From assembly GCA_002352125.1 (NCBI GenBank), contig DEHU01000208.1, forward strand, positions 1 through 15,385: a stretch of DNA of 15,385 bases, written 5' to 3'. Every line of letters begins with the position of its first letter. Position 1 is the first letter of the stretch. Below the pieces are notes generated by a model. It made no database searches. It was given only the letters and a program-made list of their open reading frames with translations, and was not told the DNA's origin. A program made the position numbers and the translations under genes. The stretch comes from Competibacteraceae bacterium UBA2792. GTDB lineage: Bacteria > Pseudomonadota > Gammaproteobacteria > Competibacterales > Competibacteraceae. Shown here piece after piece: positions 1-8,171 of the stretch.

Positions 1-366
1 GCGCTGCAAATCCTGCAAGCGCTTGAAACTGATGTCGTCCATGCCGGCCTCGGCGGTGCTGCCCGCCAGTTGCGCCTTGTACTCGTCCTGATCCAGGGTC
101 ACCAGCGGATCGCCGGCATTCACTGTCTGGCCTTCCTTGAAATGAAGGGTCGCCACCCGGCCAGCGATTTCCGGGCGGATCATGACCGTCTCGTCGGCTC
201 GCAACGTACCGACCGCCGTGACCTCGACATTCAGGGTGGTGCGGGTCACTGGTGCGGCTTTGACTGGCATGGGCGGTGGTTCGGGCGGTTTCTGTTGGGC
301 CAGGGCCAACCCTGCGAACAAAACGAATACGGCGCCCGGTGCGGTGCGTTTCAGTATCTCATTCAT
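1..366 (-). CDS. RND efflux periplasmic adaptor (HlyD/AcrA-type), N-terminal part
   Basis: This is the first 122 codons of a membrane-fusion (periplasmic adaptor) protein; the rest lies beyond base 1. Such proteins bridge an inner-membrane RND pump and an outer-membrane channel. Residues 1-23 form a signal peptide ending ALA-QQ, followed by a Pro-rich stretch (PPEPPPMP, residues 27-34). From about residue 45 the lipoyl/barrel-sandwich half typical of the family appears: V-x-A-x-G-T-L-R-A, then IRPEIAGRV (63-71), FKEGQTVNAGDPLVTLD (76-92) and the start of the alpha-hairpin (DQDEYKAQLA). The ATG at 366 is chosen because an in-frame TAG lies 30 bases upstream with no other ATG between. No clear Shine-Dalgarno is visible. 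It lies 97 bases downstream of the hybrid kinase on the same strand, so it may be co-transcribed with it or have its own promoter. The pump gene itself is not in the window. Family call is firm; substrate is unknown. Confidence 0.85.
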   Translation of the reverse strand, partial: MNEILKRTAPGAVFVLFAGLALAQQKPPEPPPMPVKAAPVTRTTLNVEVTAVGTLRADETVMIRPEIAGRVATLHFKEGQTVNAGDPLVTLDQDEYKAQLAGSTAEAGMDDISFKRLQDLQR

Positions 367-463
367 GAAGTTTTGAACGGTTCTGGCCGAAGCTATTCGG
401 CGTCATGAGAGTCGTTGCCGCGTCCGTTCCGGGACGATAAGGGTAGAGCACTGGCCCGGTGGC

Positions 464-3400
464 TCAGGCTGGCGATACCAATTTCGCCAATGCCTCTCGC
501 GCCTGGTCGTAGTGCGTTTCCAGTTGCCGCAGCAAGTCGGCGGTGCCTTCCAGTTGCCGCCCCCGCCCCCGCTGTTCCATTTCTTTGCACGCAGCCGCCA
601 GCTCGATTGCCCCCAGGTTGGCGCTGCCCGATTTGAGGCTGTGTGCCGCTTGCCGCAACATCTCGGGATCTGCATCAGCGATGCCGTCCCGTATCTGCTG
701 GAGCAGCTTGAGGGAATCGTTCAAATATAAGCCGATGATCTTGCTCAGCAGATCGGGAGCCCCAGGCCGCTGCAAGGCGCGAATTTGATCCAGGGCACGC
801 TTGTCCAGCGGGGAAGCAGCCGGAGTGGGCGCGGGCGCTGGAGCGGGCGCCGCCGGCGCCGGCGCGGTGGCTGCAACGTTGAGGGCTACGGAGACGGGGG
901 GGGAGAGAGGTAACGGGAGGGGGACAGATATAAGTTTTTCATCTGTAATCCTGGGTAGCCAGCGGTCCAGCTTGGCAGCCAATTGCTCCTGCCCGAATGG
1001 CTTACTCAAATAGTCGTCCATCCCTGCTTTTAGGCATTGCTCCTGGAAGCCTTTGACGACGTTGGCGGTAAGCGCGACGATGGGCAAGCGCGGCCGGTTT
1101 TCGGTCTGTTCCCAGCGACGGATTGCAGCGGTGGCGGCAAAGCCGTCCAGCACTGGCATCTGGCAATCCATCAGGATCAGATCATACGGGTTCCGGGTCA
1201 CGTTTTCGACCGCTTCCTGACCGTTGGCCGCCACCTCGATCTGGCAGCCCAGCAGCTCCAGTACGGCCAGCGCCATTTCCTGGTTGACCGGGTTGTCTTC
1301 AGCGACCAAAATCCGGCCCGCGAAACGGGGCTGGGGGGCGCTCGGCGAAATTGGGCGCAGACTGACCGGCTCGGCTGTCCGGCTCAGCAGCCGGCATAGG
1401 GCTTTACGCAGCTCGGCTTGGCGCACCGGTTTGTACAGCAGACCCTGTATCCCAGCCTGAACCGCCATCTCGGCCGGGGTATTATTGCCCTCATTTGAAG
1501 AGAGCAGCACCAGCTTGAGCCCGGCCAGCGTGGAATCGGCGCGAATGTGCCGAGCGAATTCGAGGCCATTCATTTCAGGCATCTGCATATCCACGAGCGC
1601 CAGATCGTAGGGTTTGTCCGTCCGTGCGGCCTCATTCAGCAGGGTCAACGCTTGAGGCCCGTTTTCCGCCTCGTCGCTCGCCAAGCCCCAGGCCATCGTT
1701 TGCCGCCGCAGGATTTCACGATTGGTCGCGTTGTCATCCACGATCAAGACCCGTGCGCCCCGCGCATCGGCCTGCTCCGACCAGAGAGGGCGCACGCTTG
1801 CTATTGGCCCAGACAGCGGCAGTATAAACCAGAATCGAGAACCCGCCCCAGATGCGCTCTCTACCCCGATCTCCCCGCCCATCAACCGCACGAGCTGACG
1901 GCTGATGGCCAACCCCAACCCGGTGCCGCCATAGCAGCGGGTTGTGGAGCCGTCCGCCTGAGTGAAGGCATTGAAAATCCGAGCTTGCGCTTCTGGGGAA
2001 ATCCCGATGCCGGTGTCTTGAATTTCAAAGCGTAGTCGCGGCGTGACCGCGTCCTGATCCAGGATATGCAGCCGGATAATTACTTCGCCTTGTCGGGTAA
2101 ACTTGATGGCATTGCCGACCAAGTTCACCAAAATCTGCCGAAGCCGTGCCGGATCGCCCTGCACCGGAACCGGCAAAGCCAGCGGTAGATCGCTGATTAA
2201 ATCCAACCCCTTCTCGTGCGCTCGTCCTGCCAGCAGTGCCGCTGTATCCTCTATCAGTTCCCGCAGATCGAACGGTATCGTCTCCAGCTCCAGCCGTCCG
2301 GCCTCGATTTTGGAAAAATCCAGAATGTCATTGACGATCGCCAGCAATGACCGGCCCGATCCTAGGATCGTGTTCACGAACCGCTGCTGCTGGACGTTCA
2401 GCGGGGTGCCCAGCAGCAGCTCCGCCATGCCGAGCACCCCATTGAGAGGGGTGCGAATCTCGTGGCTCATTACCGCCAGGAATTCGGACTTGGCACGATT
2501 GGCTGCCTCGGCCGCTTCCTTCGCTTCCCGCAAGGCGCGTTGTGCCTTGACTTGGCGCTCGCGATCTTGCAAGCGAGCGGCCATCTCGTCGAACGCGGCC
2601 GCGACTTGGCCGATTTCACCATGTGGTTCCAGATCGATGCGATAGTCCAAATCTCCGTGAGCAATTTTTTGGACCCCAGTTTGTAAGCGTTTCATCGGCT
2701 GGAGAAACTCGCGCTCTAAAAGAGAAGTGACCACCCTGGCGATCAGCAGACCGACGACCAGCGATCCGGCCAGTAACACCCACCAAGCGATCCGGCTGGC
2801 GGCATAGGCTTCAGCTTGTGGGATTTCGGTGATGACGACCCAAGGGGCGTCGGGCACGGGAACCGCTGTTCCCACGACTGGCCTACCATCCAAATCCCGG
2901 TATTCCCCAGCGCGGGGCTTGCTGGCCTCGCGCACCAAAGCCCACAGCTCGGGGCGCTCGTCCAACCGGGTTTGGGCCAGCACGATACGGGGATCGGAAT
3001 GGGCGATGATCCGTCCGTTTTGGTTGACCAGATAGGAAATGCCAGACTTGCCGAAATGGAGGTTGGCTACCACATCCCGCAACACCTTCATGTCTAGCCG
3101 GGCGGCGATCACGCCATCGCTGGCCACCGGCAAAGCCAGAATCAGATAGGCTTCTTCGCTGGCGGAAAACTGCACGTCCCCGACATAGCTGCGACCCCGC
3201 CGGGCCTGCACGAACCAGGTCGATTGCGGAATGGTGAACAGATTGGCCAACACCGCATTCTGCCTCGGCGCATGAGCCAATACCTGACCGGCGGCATTTA
3301 GATAGATGATTTCCAGCAAGGCGGGATTCTGGCTTTGCAGCGCTTCTAACTTAGAGGCATGCTCGGGGACCATTTCGTCTTGGCCGAACAAAGCCAGCAC

Positions 3401-3628
3401 CCGCAGCATCGCCTGTTCTCGTGCCAAAAACTCGCCAACGGTTTGCGCCGCTCGTTGAGCCGCTTCCTGCTGACGGCCCTGCCAACCCGCCTGCTCGGTG
3501 TACTTCACCAGATACCCGACCGCGACCAGCCCGGACAAAAGCAACGTCAGCAGCACGGCGCTAAACACCGCCAACAAACGCCAGCGCAGGCTCCTCCACA
3601 ACCGTGATCGAGGTCTATCCGGAATCAC
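464..3628 (-). CDS. Hybrid sensor histidine kinase (Cache-HAMP-HisKA-HATPase-REC-REC-Hpt)
   Basis: This 1054-residue inner-membrane phosphorelay kinase starts at GTG 3628. TM1 is at about 17-40 and TM2 at about 281-303, enclosing a roughly 240-residue periplasmic Cache-like sensor ([34 protein letters not shown]). A HAMP linker (about 301-354) and coiled coil lead to HisKA with phospho-acceptor H389 ([11 protein letters not shown]). The HATPase has an N box ([12 protein letters not shown], 500-511), G1 DTGIGIS (538-544) and G2 GGTGLGL. REC1 has DD 631-632, acceptor D680 and K733. REC2 has ED 777-778, acceptor D821, T854 and K876. A Pro/Ala linker (about 902-939) leads to a C-terminal Hpt with H996 (AAHSLKSGS). 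All catalytic residues look intact, so a full His-Asp-His relay is expected. The final response regulator is not in the window. It is the last gene of a tight cluster, 8 bases after the third binding protein. Overall layout resembles BarA with a Cache sensor; the signal is inferred from the neighbours. Confidence 0.95.
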   Translation of the reverse strand: MIPDRPRSRLWRSLRWRLLAVFSAVLLTLLLSGLVAVGYLVKYTEQAGWQGRQQEAAQRAAQTVGEFLAREQAMLRVLALFGQDEMVPEHASKLEALQSQNPALLEIIYLNAAGQVLAHAPRQNAVLANLFTIPQSTWFVQARRGRSYVGDVQFSASEEAYLILALPVASDGVIAARLDMKVLRDVVANLHFGKSGISYLVNQNGRIIAHSDPRIVLAQTRLDERPELWALVREASKPRAGEYRDLDGRPVVGTAVPVPDAPWVVITEIPQAEAYAASRIAWWVLLAGSLVVGLLIARVVTSLLEREFLQPMKRLQTGVQKIAHGDLDYRIDLEPHGEIGQVAAAFDEMAARLQDRERQVKAQRALREAKEAAEAANRAKSEFLAVMSHEIRTPLNGVLGMAELLLGTPLNVQQQRFVNTILGSGRSLLAIVNDILDFSKIEAGRLELETIPFDLRELIEDTAALLAGRAHEKGLDLISDLPLALPVPVQGDPARLRQILVNLVGNAIKFTRQGEVIIRLHILDQDAVTPRLRFEIQDTGIGISPEAQARIFNAFTQADGSTTRCYGGTGLGLAISRQLVRLMGGEIGVESASGAGSRFWFILPLSGPIASVRPLWSEQADARGARVLIVDDNATNREILRRQTMAWGLASDEAENGPQALTLLNEAARTDKPYDLALVDMQMPEMNGLEFARHIRADSTLAGLKLVLLSSNEGNNTPAEMAVQAGIQGLLYKPVRQAELRKALCRLLSRTAEPVSLRPISPSAPQPRFAGRILVAEDNPVNQEMALAVLELLGCQIEVAANGQEAVENVTRNPYDLILMDCQMPVLDGFAATAAIRRWEQTENRPRLPIVALTANVVKGFQEQCLKAGMDDYLSKPFGQEQLAAKLDRWLPRITDEKLISVPLPLPLSPPVSVALNVAATAPAPAAPAPAPAPTPAASPLDKRALDQIRALQRPGAPDLLSKIIGLYLNDSLKLLQQIRDGIADADPEMLRQAAHSLKSGSANLGAIELAAACKEMEQRGRGRQLEGTADLLRQLETHYDQAREALAKLVSPA
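896..903. repeat. Eight-base G:C homopolymer inside the kinase gene
   Basis: A run of eight G on the plus strand is read as TCC CCC CCC on the coding (minus) strand. It encodes Ser-Pro-Pro in the Pro-rich linker between REC2 and the Hpt domain of the hybrid kinase. A one-base slip would remove the Hpt domain but leave both receivers. The tract is seen directly; any phase-variable role is inference. Confidence 0.5.
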
Positions 3629-3636
3629 TTTATCGC

Positions 3637-4758
3637 CTATCGACCACCCGCGAGAAAGCGCGACCAGGTCTCATCGTGCAATTTTTGCCCTTCTGGACCG
3701 AGCGGAAGCAGAATCTCCGCCATTTTGAGCAAGTCGTTAGATGGGAAGATCGCAGGATCGTTTCGGATTTCGGGCTCGATAAACGAAGTCGCCGCGTCGT
3801 TTGGAGCGGCGTAGTGAATTTCGTTGACGAACAGAGCGATGATCTCGGGCCGCAACAGGAAATTGATGAAAAGCTCGGCGGCGCGCTGGTCGGAACTTTT
3901 GGCAGGGATCGCAAAATGGTCTCCCCAGAGCACGCTCCCCTCCTCTGGCAGAACGTAGCGCACGGCGGAATTTTTTTTGCGCAGCCGTTCGAGATCCCCC
4001 GAAAAGCCGTAGAGTATGACCACTTCACCGCTGGCGAGCATATCGTCCAGCACTTGGGTATCGTAATCCATGATCCGGGCACGCGACTTGATCTGCTCAA
4101 GGCGTTCGAGTGCCGCAGCCAGTTGCTCGGGATTTTCGGAGTTGACCGAATATCCTAGCGATTTCAATGCAATACCGAGCAGATAGCGCTGCAGGCTCCA
4201 AATGATCAGCTTGCCCGCGAAACGCTCATCCCACAGATCGGCCCAGCGGGTAACCGGCTTTTCCACCAGATCGGAGCGCACCAGCAACCCGGTCGTACCC
4301 CAGTTGAACGGTATGGTATAGATGTTGCTTGGATCGAACGATAGATCGCGGAAGTTGGCGGAGATGTTTTTGAAGTTCGGCACGTTTCGGTAGTCGATCT
4401 TGGCCAATAGACCATCGGCGATCAGCGCGGGGATATCTTGGGTTTCCACGGCAACCACATCATACACTTTGCCTGCCCGCAAGTTCGCGACCGCCTCCTC
4501 GCCCGAGGCATAAGTCACGTACTTGACTTTGATGCCGTACTCTGCGGCGAACGCATCGAATACCGCTTGCGGCATATCGTCCGCCCAGTCGTAATAGACC
4601 AATTCCCGCATCGGCGGCGGCGACGCGAGGGATGGAGAAGGCTTGTGGTCGTCACAGGCCGTGGCCAGTATCGCGGCCAAGCCCAGCAACCCCCACAGAG
4701 TGGCCGCCGACCATCTTCTCTTCGAGATCATCCACCCTAGCATGGTGAGCGCGCGCAT
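3637..4758 (-). CDS. PotD/NspS-like periplasmic solute-binding lipoprotein (third of three)
   Basis: This 373-residue class II-type binding protein is of the spermidine/putrescine-binding (PotD) superfamily. A basic start and hydrophobic stretch (about 13-31) end in the lipobox LATAC, with lipidated C35 followed by D36 D37. That pair favours inner-membrane retention under the E. coli Lol rules. PotD-like landmarks are YYDWADDMP (55-63), [10 protein letters not shown] (129-138), [19 protein letters not shown] (141-160), [10 protein letters not shown] (198-207), [12 protein letters not shown] (274-285) and [10 protein letters not shown] (297-306). W58 and the W278/D280 pair match PotD ligand-contact positions Trp34, Trp255 and Asp257. 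The Tyr37 position is Asp61 and the Trp229 region reads YGFSGD, so the pocket differs. The start overlaps the previous gene by one base (TGATG), with AAAAGGG upstream. No permease or ATPase is near. A sensory co-receptor role for the downstream kinase is inferred. Confidence 0.9.
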   Translation of the reverse strand: MRALTMLGWMISKRRWSAATLWGLLGLAAILATACDDHKPSPSLASPPPMRELVYYDWADDMPQAVFDAFAAEYGIKVKYVTYASGEEAVANLRAGKVYDVVAVETQDIPALIADGLLAKIDYRNVPNFKNISANFRDLSFDPSNIYTIPFNWGTTGLLVRSDLVEKPVTRWADLWDERFAGKLIIWSLQRYLLGIALKSLGYSVNSENPEQLAAALERLEQIKSRARIMDYDTQVLDDMLASGEVVILYGFSGDLERLRKKNSAVRYVLPEEGSVLWGDHFAIPAKSSDQRAAELFINFLLRPEIIALFVNEIHYAAPNDAATSFIEPEIRNDPAIFPSNDLLKMAEILLPLGPEGQKLHDETWSRFLAGGR

Positions 4759-5843
4759 CAGTGGCCCTTTTCATGTTGGCTGCTGGCGAGAAAGCGCGCC
4801 CACAGCTCGGTGTAGCGCTTTTCGCCCTCCGGGCTGACCGGCAGGATGATCTCGGCGTTCCTGAGGTACTCGTTCGGCGGAAAAATGATCGGATCGTTGC
4901 GCAGCTTCGGATCCACCGACGAGCGGGCGGCCTCATTGGTGGTGGCGAAATGCAAGACGTTCGTCACTTGCGCGCTCATTTCGGGACGGAGGATAAAATC
5001 GATATAGGCTTCGGCCGTGGATTTGCGCGTGGTGCTGGCTCCGATCACCAAGCTTTCGCCCCACAGGATGGCGCCGTCCTCGGGCAAAATATAAGTGATG
5101 TTCGGGTTCCCTTCGCGCGCCACCAAGGCGTCGAACGACCAGCCAAACGCCATGACGGCCCGATTCTCGACCAGCGCGGGGGCGATACTGGCGGCTTCGG
5201 CGGGCCAGATCGTCAAGGCGGCTTTCCGCGCGAGCAAGAAGTTCAGCGCCGCCTCCAGTTCGGCTGGCGCTTCGGAGTTGACCGAATACCCCACCGCCTT
5301 CAGCGCGACGGGCACGGCATTGCGCGGCATATCCCACAGCGCCGTCTTGCCGGCGGCGCCCAAATCCGCCCAGCGACCGACCGGCCTCGTCGCTTCATCG
5401 GTGCGCACCAACAGGCCGATGGTTCCCCACCGGAACGGGATCGAGAACCTGTTATTGGGATCGTACACCAAGTCGCGAAAGTTGGCGGCGACGTTCTTGA
5501 AGTTGAGCACGTTGCGATAATCGACTTCGGCCAGCAGACCGCCGGCCACCAATGCGGGCATAAGTTCGTTGCCGATCACAGCAACATCGCATTTCCCGCC
5601 GCGCAGGGCTTCGGCAAACGCTTCCTGAGTCGGAAGAGGCACGTATTTGATCTTGGTGCCATATTCCTTTTCGAAAGCTTCCATCACGGGTCGGACCTGA
5701 TAATCAACCCAGTCGCAATAAGCGAGTTCCCTGGCCGGCGACCAGGCCGGCGCGGCGGGCCGATCATCGCAAGCGGCCAGCGCCAGCGCTGCAAACAAGA
5801 CCAAGAATATCCTTGCCCGGCGTCGCATCTCGCTCGCTCTCAT
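4758..5843 (-). CDS. PotD/NspS-like periplasmic solute-binding lipoprotein (second of three)
   Basis: This 361-residue paralogue lies between two others. Its signal is arginine-rich (MRRRAR) with a hydrophobic core and lipobox LALAAC; C25 is followed by D26 D27, an inner-membrane retention type. Family landmarks include DWVDYQ (44-49), DYRNVLNFKNVAANFRD (108-124), YDPNNRFSIPFRWGTIGLLV (127-146), LKAVGYSVNS (181-190), MAFGWSFDA (231-239), GAILWGESLVIG (257-268) and FILRPEMSAQV (283-293). W45, Y48, W235 and W261 fall on PotD ligand-contact positions (Trp34, Tyr37, Trp229, Trp255). The amine-binding Asp257 position is Glu263. The segment before W235 lacks the Asp residues found there in PotD. 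The ATG overlaps the end of the previous gene by four bases (ATGA). A strong GGAGG lies seven bases upstream, inside the previous gene. It probably binds a small cationic or related ligand; which one cannot be read from the sequence. Confidence 0.9.
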   Translation of the reverse strand: MRASEMRRRARIFLVLFAALALAACDDRPAAPAWSPARELAYCDWVDYQVRPVMEAFEKEYGTKIKYVPLPTQEAFAEALRGGKCDVAVIGNELMPALVAGGLLAEVDYRNVLNFKNVAANFRDLVYDPNNRFSIPFRWGTIGLLVRTDEATRPVGRWADLGAAGKTALWDMPRNAVPVALKAVGYSVNSEAPAELEAALNFLLARKAALTIWPAEAASIAPALVENRAVMAFGWSFDALVAREGNPNITYILPEDGAILWGESLVIGASTTRKSTAEAYIDFILRPEMSAQVTNVLHFATTNEAARSSVDPKLRNDPIIFPPNEYLRNAEIILPVSPEGEKRYTELWARFLASSQHEKGH

Positions 5844-6925
5844 CGCTCAGCCTCCGGCATCAAGCGGTTCCAGATTTCGCTATACCGACTTTGTATCTCC
5901 CCGGTAACCGGAGCATACCATTCGCCTTTGTCGAAATCCCCCTTGGCTGGGAATACCACCGGATTGTCGCGGATCTCCGGGCGAACAAAGGCCAAGGCAG
6001 CCTCGTTGGCGGTGGCGTAATAGTATTCGTTGACGATTTGCGCGCTGATCTCAGGTCGCAACAGAAAATTCAGAAACACCTCAGCGGTATACCGGTTCGG
6101 ACTAGCGGCGGAAATCACCAGACTGTCGCCCCAGAGAATGGCGCCTTCCTCGGGCAAGATGTAGTGGATGGCCGGGTTTTTGCCGCTGGCGTACACCGCG
6201 TCACCGGTCCAGCCTATCATTATCATGGCCTCGCCGCTGACGAGCTTGGCAGTCGCCTTATCTGCTTCGACTTCCACGAACGACACCGAAGGCTTGAGCG
6301 CCCGCAACCGTTCCTCGGCGGCCCGCAGTTGTTCGGGATCCAGGGAATTGATCGAATAGCCCAACGATTTGAGGGCAATACCGATCAATTCGTGCTGGAG
6401 TGGACGGGCGAGCACCTTACCAGCATAGCGCGGCTCCCAGGCATCGGCCCAGCGGGTGATGGGTTTCTGCGCGAGATCGTCGCGCACCAGCAAGCTGGTG
6501 GTGCCCCAATTGTACGGGACTGAATGCCGATTGCCCGGATCGAAGATCAAGTCGCGAAAATTGGGCGAGATGTTCTTGAAGTTGGGGATATTGCGATAAT
6601 CGAGGGTCGCGATCAGACCCTCGCGCGTCAGCGACGCAAGATAGTTGTTATCGATCGTGGCGACGTCGAAGCGTCTTCCCGTCCGAAAGCTCTCGGCCGC
6701 TGCCTCGGTGGAATCGTACAGCTCGTAAACCACTTTGACGCCAAACTCTTTGGCGAACGCATCCAGCACGGTCTTGGGCATGTAATCTGCCCAACTGTAA
6801 AACACCAAATTCTTCGCCAACTGCGGCGGCTTGGGTTCGGGGGACTGACTCGAATCGCAACCGGTCAATCCGCCGAGAAGCAGGCCCAAAATCGCTGCCC
6901 ACAACTTGACCCACTTCTTATTCAT
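5840..6925 (-). CDS. PotD/NspS-like periplasmic solute-binding lipoprotein (first of three)
   Basis: This 361-residue binding protein is the first of the tandem set. It has signal MNKKWVKLW, a hydrophobic stretch and lipobox LTGC; lipidated C23 is followed by D24 S25. Landmarks are FYSWADYMPKTVLDAF (42-57), LDYRNIPNFKNISPNFRD (108-125), FDPGNRHSVPYNWGTTSLLV (128-147), LKSLGYSINS (185-194), MIGWTGDA (236-243), GAILWGDSLVIS (261-272) and [10 protein letters not shown] (285-294). W45, Y48, W239 and the W265/D267 pair coincide with PotD ligand-contact positions. Of the three it keeps the most PotD-like pocket, so it is the best candidate for a true polyamine binder. AAGGTGG lies about four bases before the ATG. 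It begins 44 bases after the DUF554 gene and overlaps the next gene by four bases. The polyamine assignment is by family, not proven. Confidence 0.9.
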   Translation of the reverse strand: MNKKWVKLWAAILGLLLGGLTGCDSSQSPEPKPPQLAKNLVFYSWADYMPKTVLDAFAKEFGVKVVYELYDSTEAAAESFRTGRRFDVATIDNNYLASLTREGLIATLDYRNIPNFKNISPNFRDLIFDPGNRHSVPYNWGTTSLLVRDDLAQKPITRWADAWEPRYAGKVLARPLQHELIGIALKSLGYSINSLDPEQLRAAEERLRALKPSVSFVEVEADKATAKLVSGEAMIMIGWTGDAVYASGKNPAIHYILPEEGAILWGDSLVISAASPNRYTAEVFLNFLLRPEISAQIVNEYYYATANEAALAFVRPEIRDNPVVFPAKGDFDKGEWYAPVTGEIQSRYSEIWNRLMPEAER

Positions 6926-6969
6926 TTGGCCACCTTGCGCTTCCGCTCAGGGGTTGAAACGCATTCGCC

Positions 6970-7644
6970 CTAAAACAGCATCGCGCCGACGATGGCGTAC
7001 AACAACGCCGGCAATAGATTGCCCACATGGATCCGACCGATTTCCAACAAGTTGATTCCGATGCCGAGAATCAACAATCCACCGGTGGCGTTGACGGCGT
7101 CCAGCACCGCCGGTTGCGACAGGAACGCCAATTGTGCCGCCAGCAGGGTGATGCCGCCCTGCACCACCAACACCGGCAGAGCCGAGCACATCACCCCGAC
7201 TCCCAACGACGAAGCCAACGCGACCGAGGCCACGCCATCCAGCAGCGACTTGACGAGCAGCACGCTGGAATCGCCGACCGTGCCATCCTGGATCGAACCG
7301 ACGATGGTCATCGCCCCGGTCAAATACAACAGGGTGGCCGTCACGAAGCCTTCGACGAAACGGCTGGAATTGGAACGTAATGCCCGACTCAGGATTTCGG
7401 CCAGATTATCCAGCCGTTGTTCTATCCGCAGCAGTTCGCCCGTGACGCCGCCCAGCAACAGGCACCCGATGGCCAACAGCGCATGATGAGCCTCTAGCGC
7501 CATGCGTAGCCCGATGGTGACCACCGCCAACCCCAAAGCTTGCATCAGGATGATCTTGATTCTTTCCGGCAACCGCGCGCCCGCCGCTAGGCCGACGGCG
7601 CTGCCGATCACCACCGCACCCGTGTTGACCAACGTTCCAAGCAT
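6970..7644 (-). CDS. DUF554 family membrane protein (YqgA-like)
   Basis: This 224-residue polytopic inner-membrane protein has about six to seven hydrophobic segments (roughly 2-22, 33-50, 55-68, 101-117, 131-150, 152-174, 185-201, 206-223). Family landmarks are the start MLGTLVNTGAVVIGSAVGL, the loop GGVTGELLRIEQRLDNLAE (65-83), FVEGFVTATLLYLTGAMTIVGS (96-117, the G-AM-IVGS signature), GD-S-LLVKSLLDG (124-137) and GVGVMCSALPVLVVQGG (148-164). Length fits E. coli YqgA. The family's substrate is not established. AAAGG lies ten bases before the ATG. The gene is 44 bases upstream of the binding-protein cluster on the same strand, so it may share its transcript; a functional link is only positional. 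Confidence 0.88.
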   Translation of the reverse strand: MLGTLVNTGAVVIGSAVGLAAGARLPERIKIILMQALGLAVVTIGLRMALEAHHALLAIGCLLLGGVTGELLRIEQRLDNLAEILSRALRSNSSRFVEGFVTATLLYLTGAMTIVGSIQDGTVGDSSVLLVKSLLDGVASVALASSLGVGVMCSALPVLVVQGGITLLAAQLAFLSQPAVLDAVNATGGLLILGIGINLLEIGRIHVGNLLPALLYAIVGAMLF

Positions 7645-8171
7645 CGAAATTTAACCTTTAGGTAGCTGGGCCTTATGAGTTACGAGGAAGCGGATGACTG
7701 CGATTGTGGCGGTATCCACCCGCCGGCGGCGAAGCGATTCCGCGCCCTCGATCTCGATCTCGAAAAAACCAGAGCGGACGACCCGATACCGGTTTCTCTC
7801 ACCGATCTCTTCTCCGAGAGCGACGCTTCGCCGCGCCGGTTTCGGATTCGCTGGCTCGATCCGTTCTGCGCGATGCCACAGCCCAACCCGGTTATGACTG
7901 ATATTGCAAAACTTTTCAAGGACACCCAAACTGGGGTGACAGTTTCCACCGCGAAGCGATAATTTTACAATTTCGGCTGCCCAAGCCCCAACTATCGCTG
8001 CTCCAGGCTGAGCAATGGGTTTGGAAAGCGTCGATAGCGCAGAGAATTGGCTCTGGCGACCCCTTGGGATAGCCCGAAGACCTGCCACCAGTCCTTGCGC
8101 TTGAGCGACAAAGATCCCCTACACAGCCGAGCCTGTCCGTCAACTCGACTCCCAAGAAAAAAGGTTATGTC
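7645..8171. other. Stretch without a convincing gene between divergent genes
   Basis: These 527 bases separate the divergent DUF554 gene and secreted-protein gene. Frames stay open on both strands: 7651-8088 minus (145 codons, ending six bases before the DUF554 start) and 7675-7962 plus (95 codons). Neither has a clear Shine-Dalgarno or a product I recognise. The minus product is rich in Arg and looks like an antisense shadow. A short CTCGAT/CTCGATCTCGA repetition lies around 7747-7762. Promoters for both flanking genes should lie here, but I see no convincing -35/-10 pair. Confidence 0.5.
7675..7962 (+). CDS. Possible small hypothetical protein (doubtful)
   Basis: This is a 95-codon open frame starting ATG AGT TAC. 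The product is acidic at the N-terminus (SYEEADDCDCGG, then ALDLDLEKTRADD). It has no signal peptide, membrane segment or family motif that I recognise. By hand count roughly two thirds of codon third positions are G or C, and the amino-acid mix is more natural than that of the opposite strand. This weakly favours the frame being coding. Against it, there is no good ribosome binding site and a long frame is also open antisense. It could be a small orphan gene, a degraded gene or chance. Confidence 0.2.
   Translation: MSYEEADDCDCGGIHPPAAKRFRALDLDLEKTRADDPIPVSLTDLFSESDASPRRFRIRWLDPFCAMPQPNPVMTDIAKLFKDTQTGVTVSTAKR

Noticed and set aside
840..875. GGCGCC/GCCGGC-rich repeat as a regulatory palindrome
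   Set aside because: It is inside the kinase gene and encodes the Pro/Ala linker; the repetition follows from Ala-Pro codons.
4761..6020. A 419-codon open frame on the plus strand across two binding-protein genes
   Set aside because: It is antisense to two well-supported genes, rich in Gly/Arg/His/Gln, and shows no family motif; GC-rich codon structure explains the open frame.
3637..6925. The three binding-protein genes as part of a polyamine ABC importer
   Set aside because: No permease or ATPase gene is adjacent on either side; the following gene is a sensor kinase and the preceding one a DUF554 protein.
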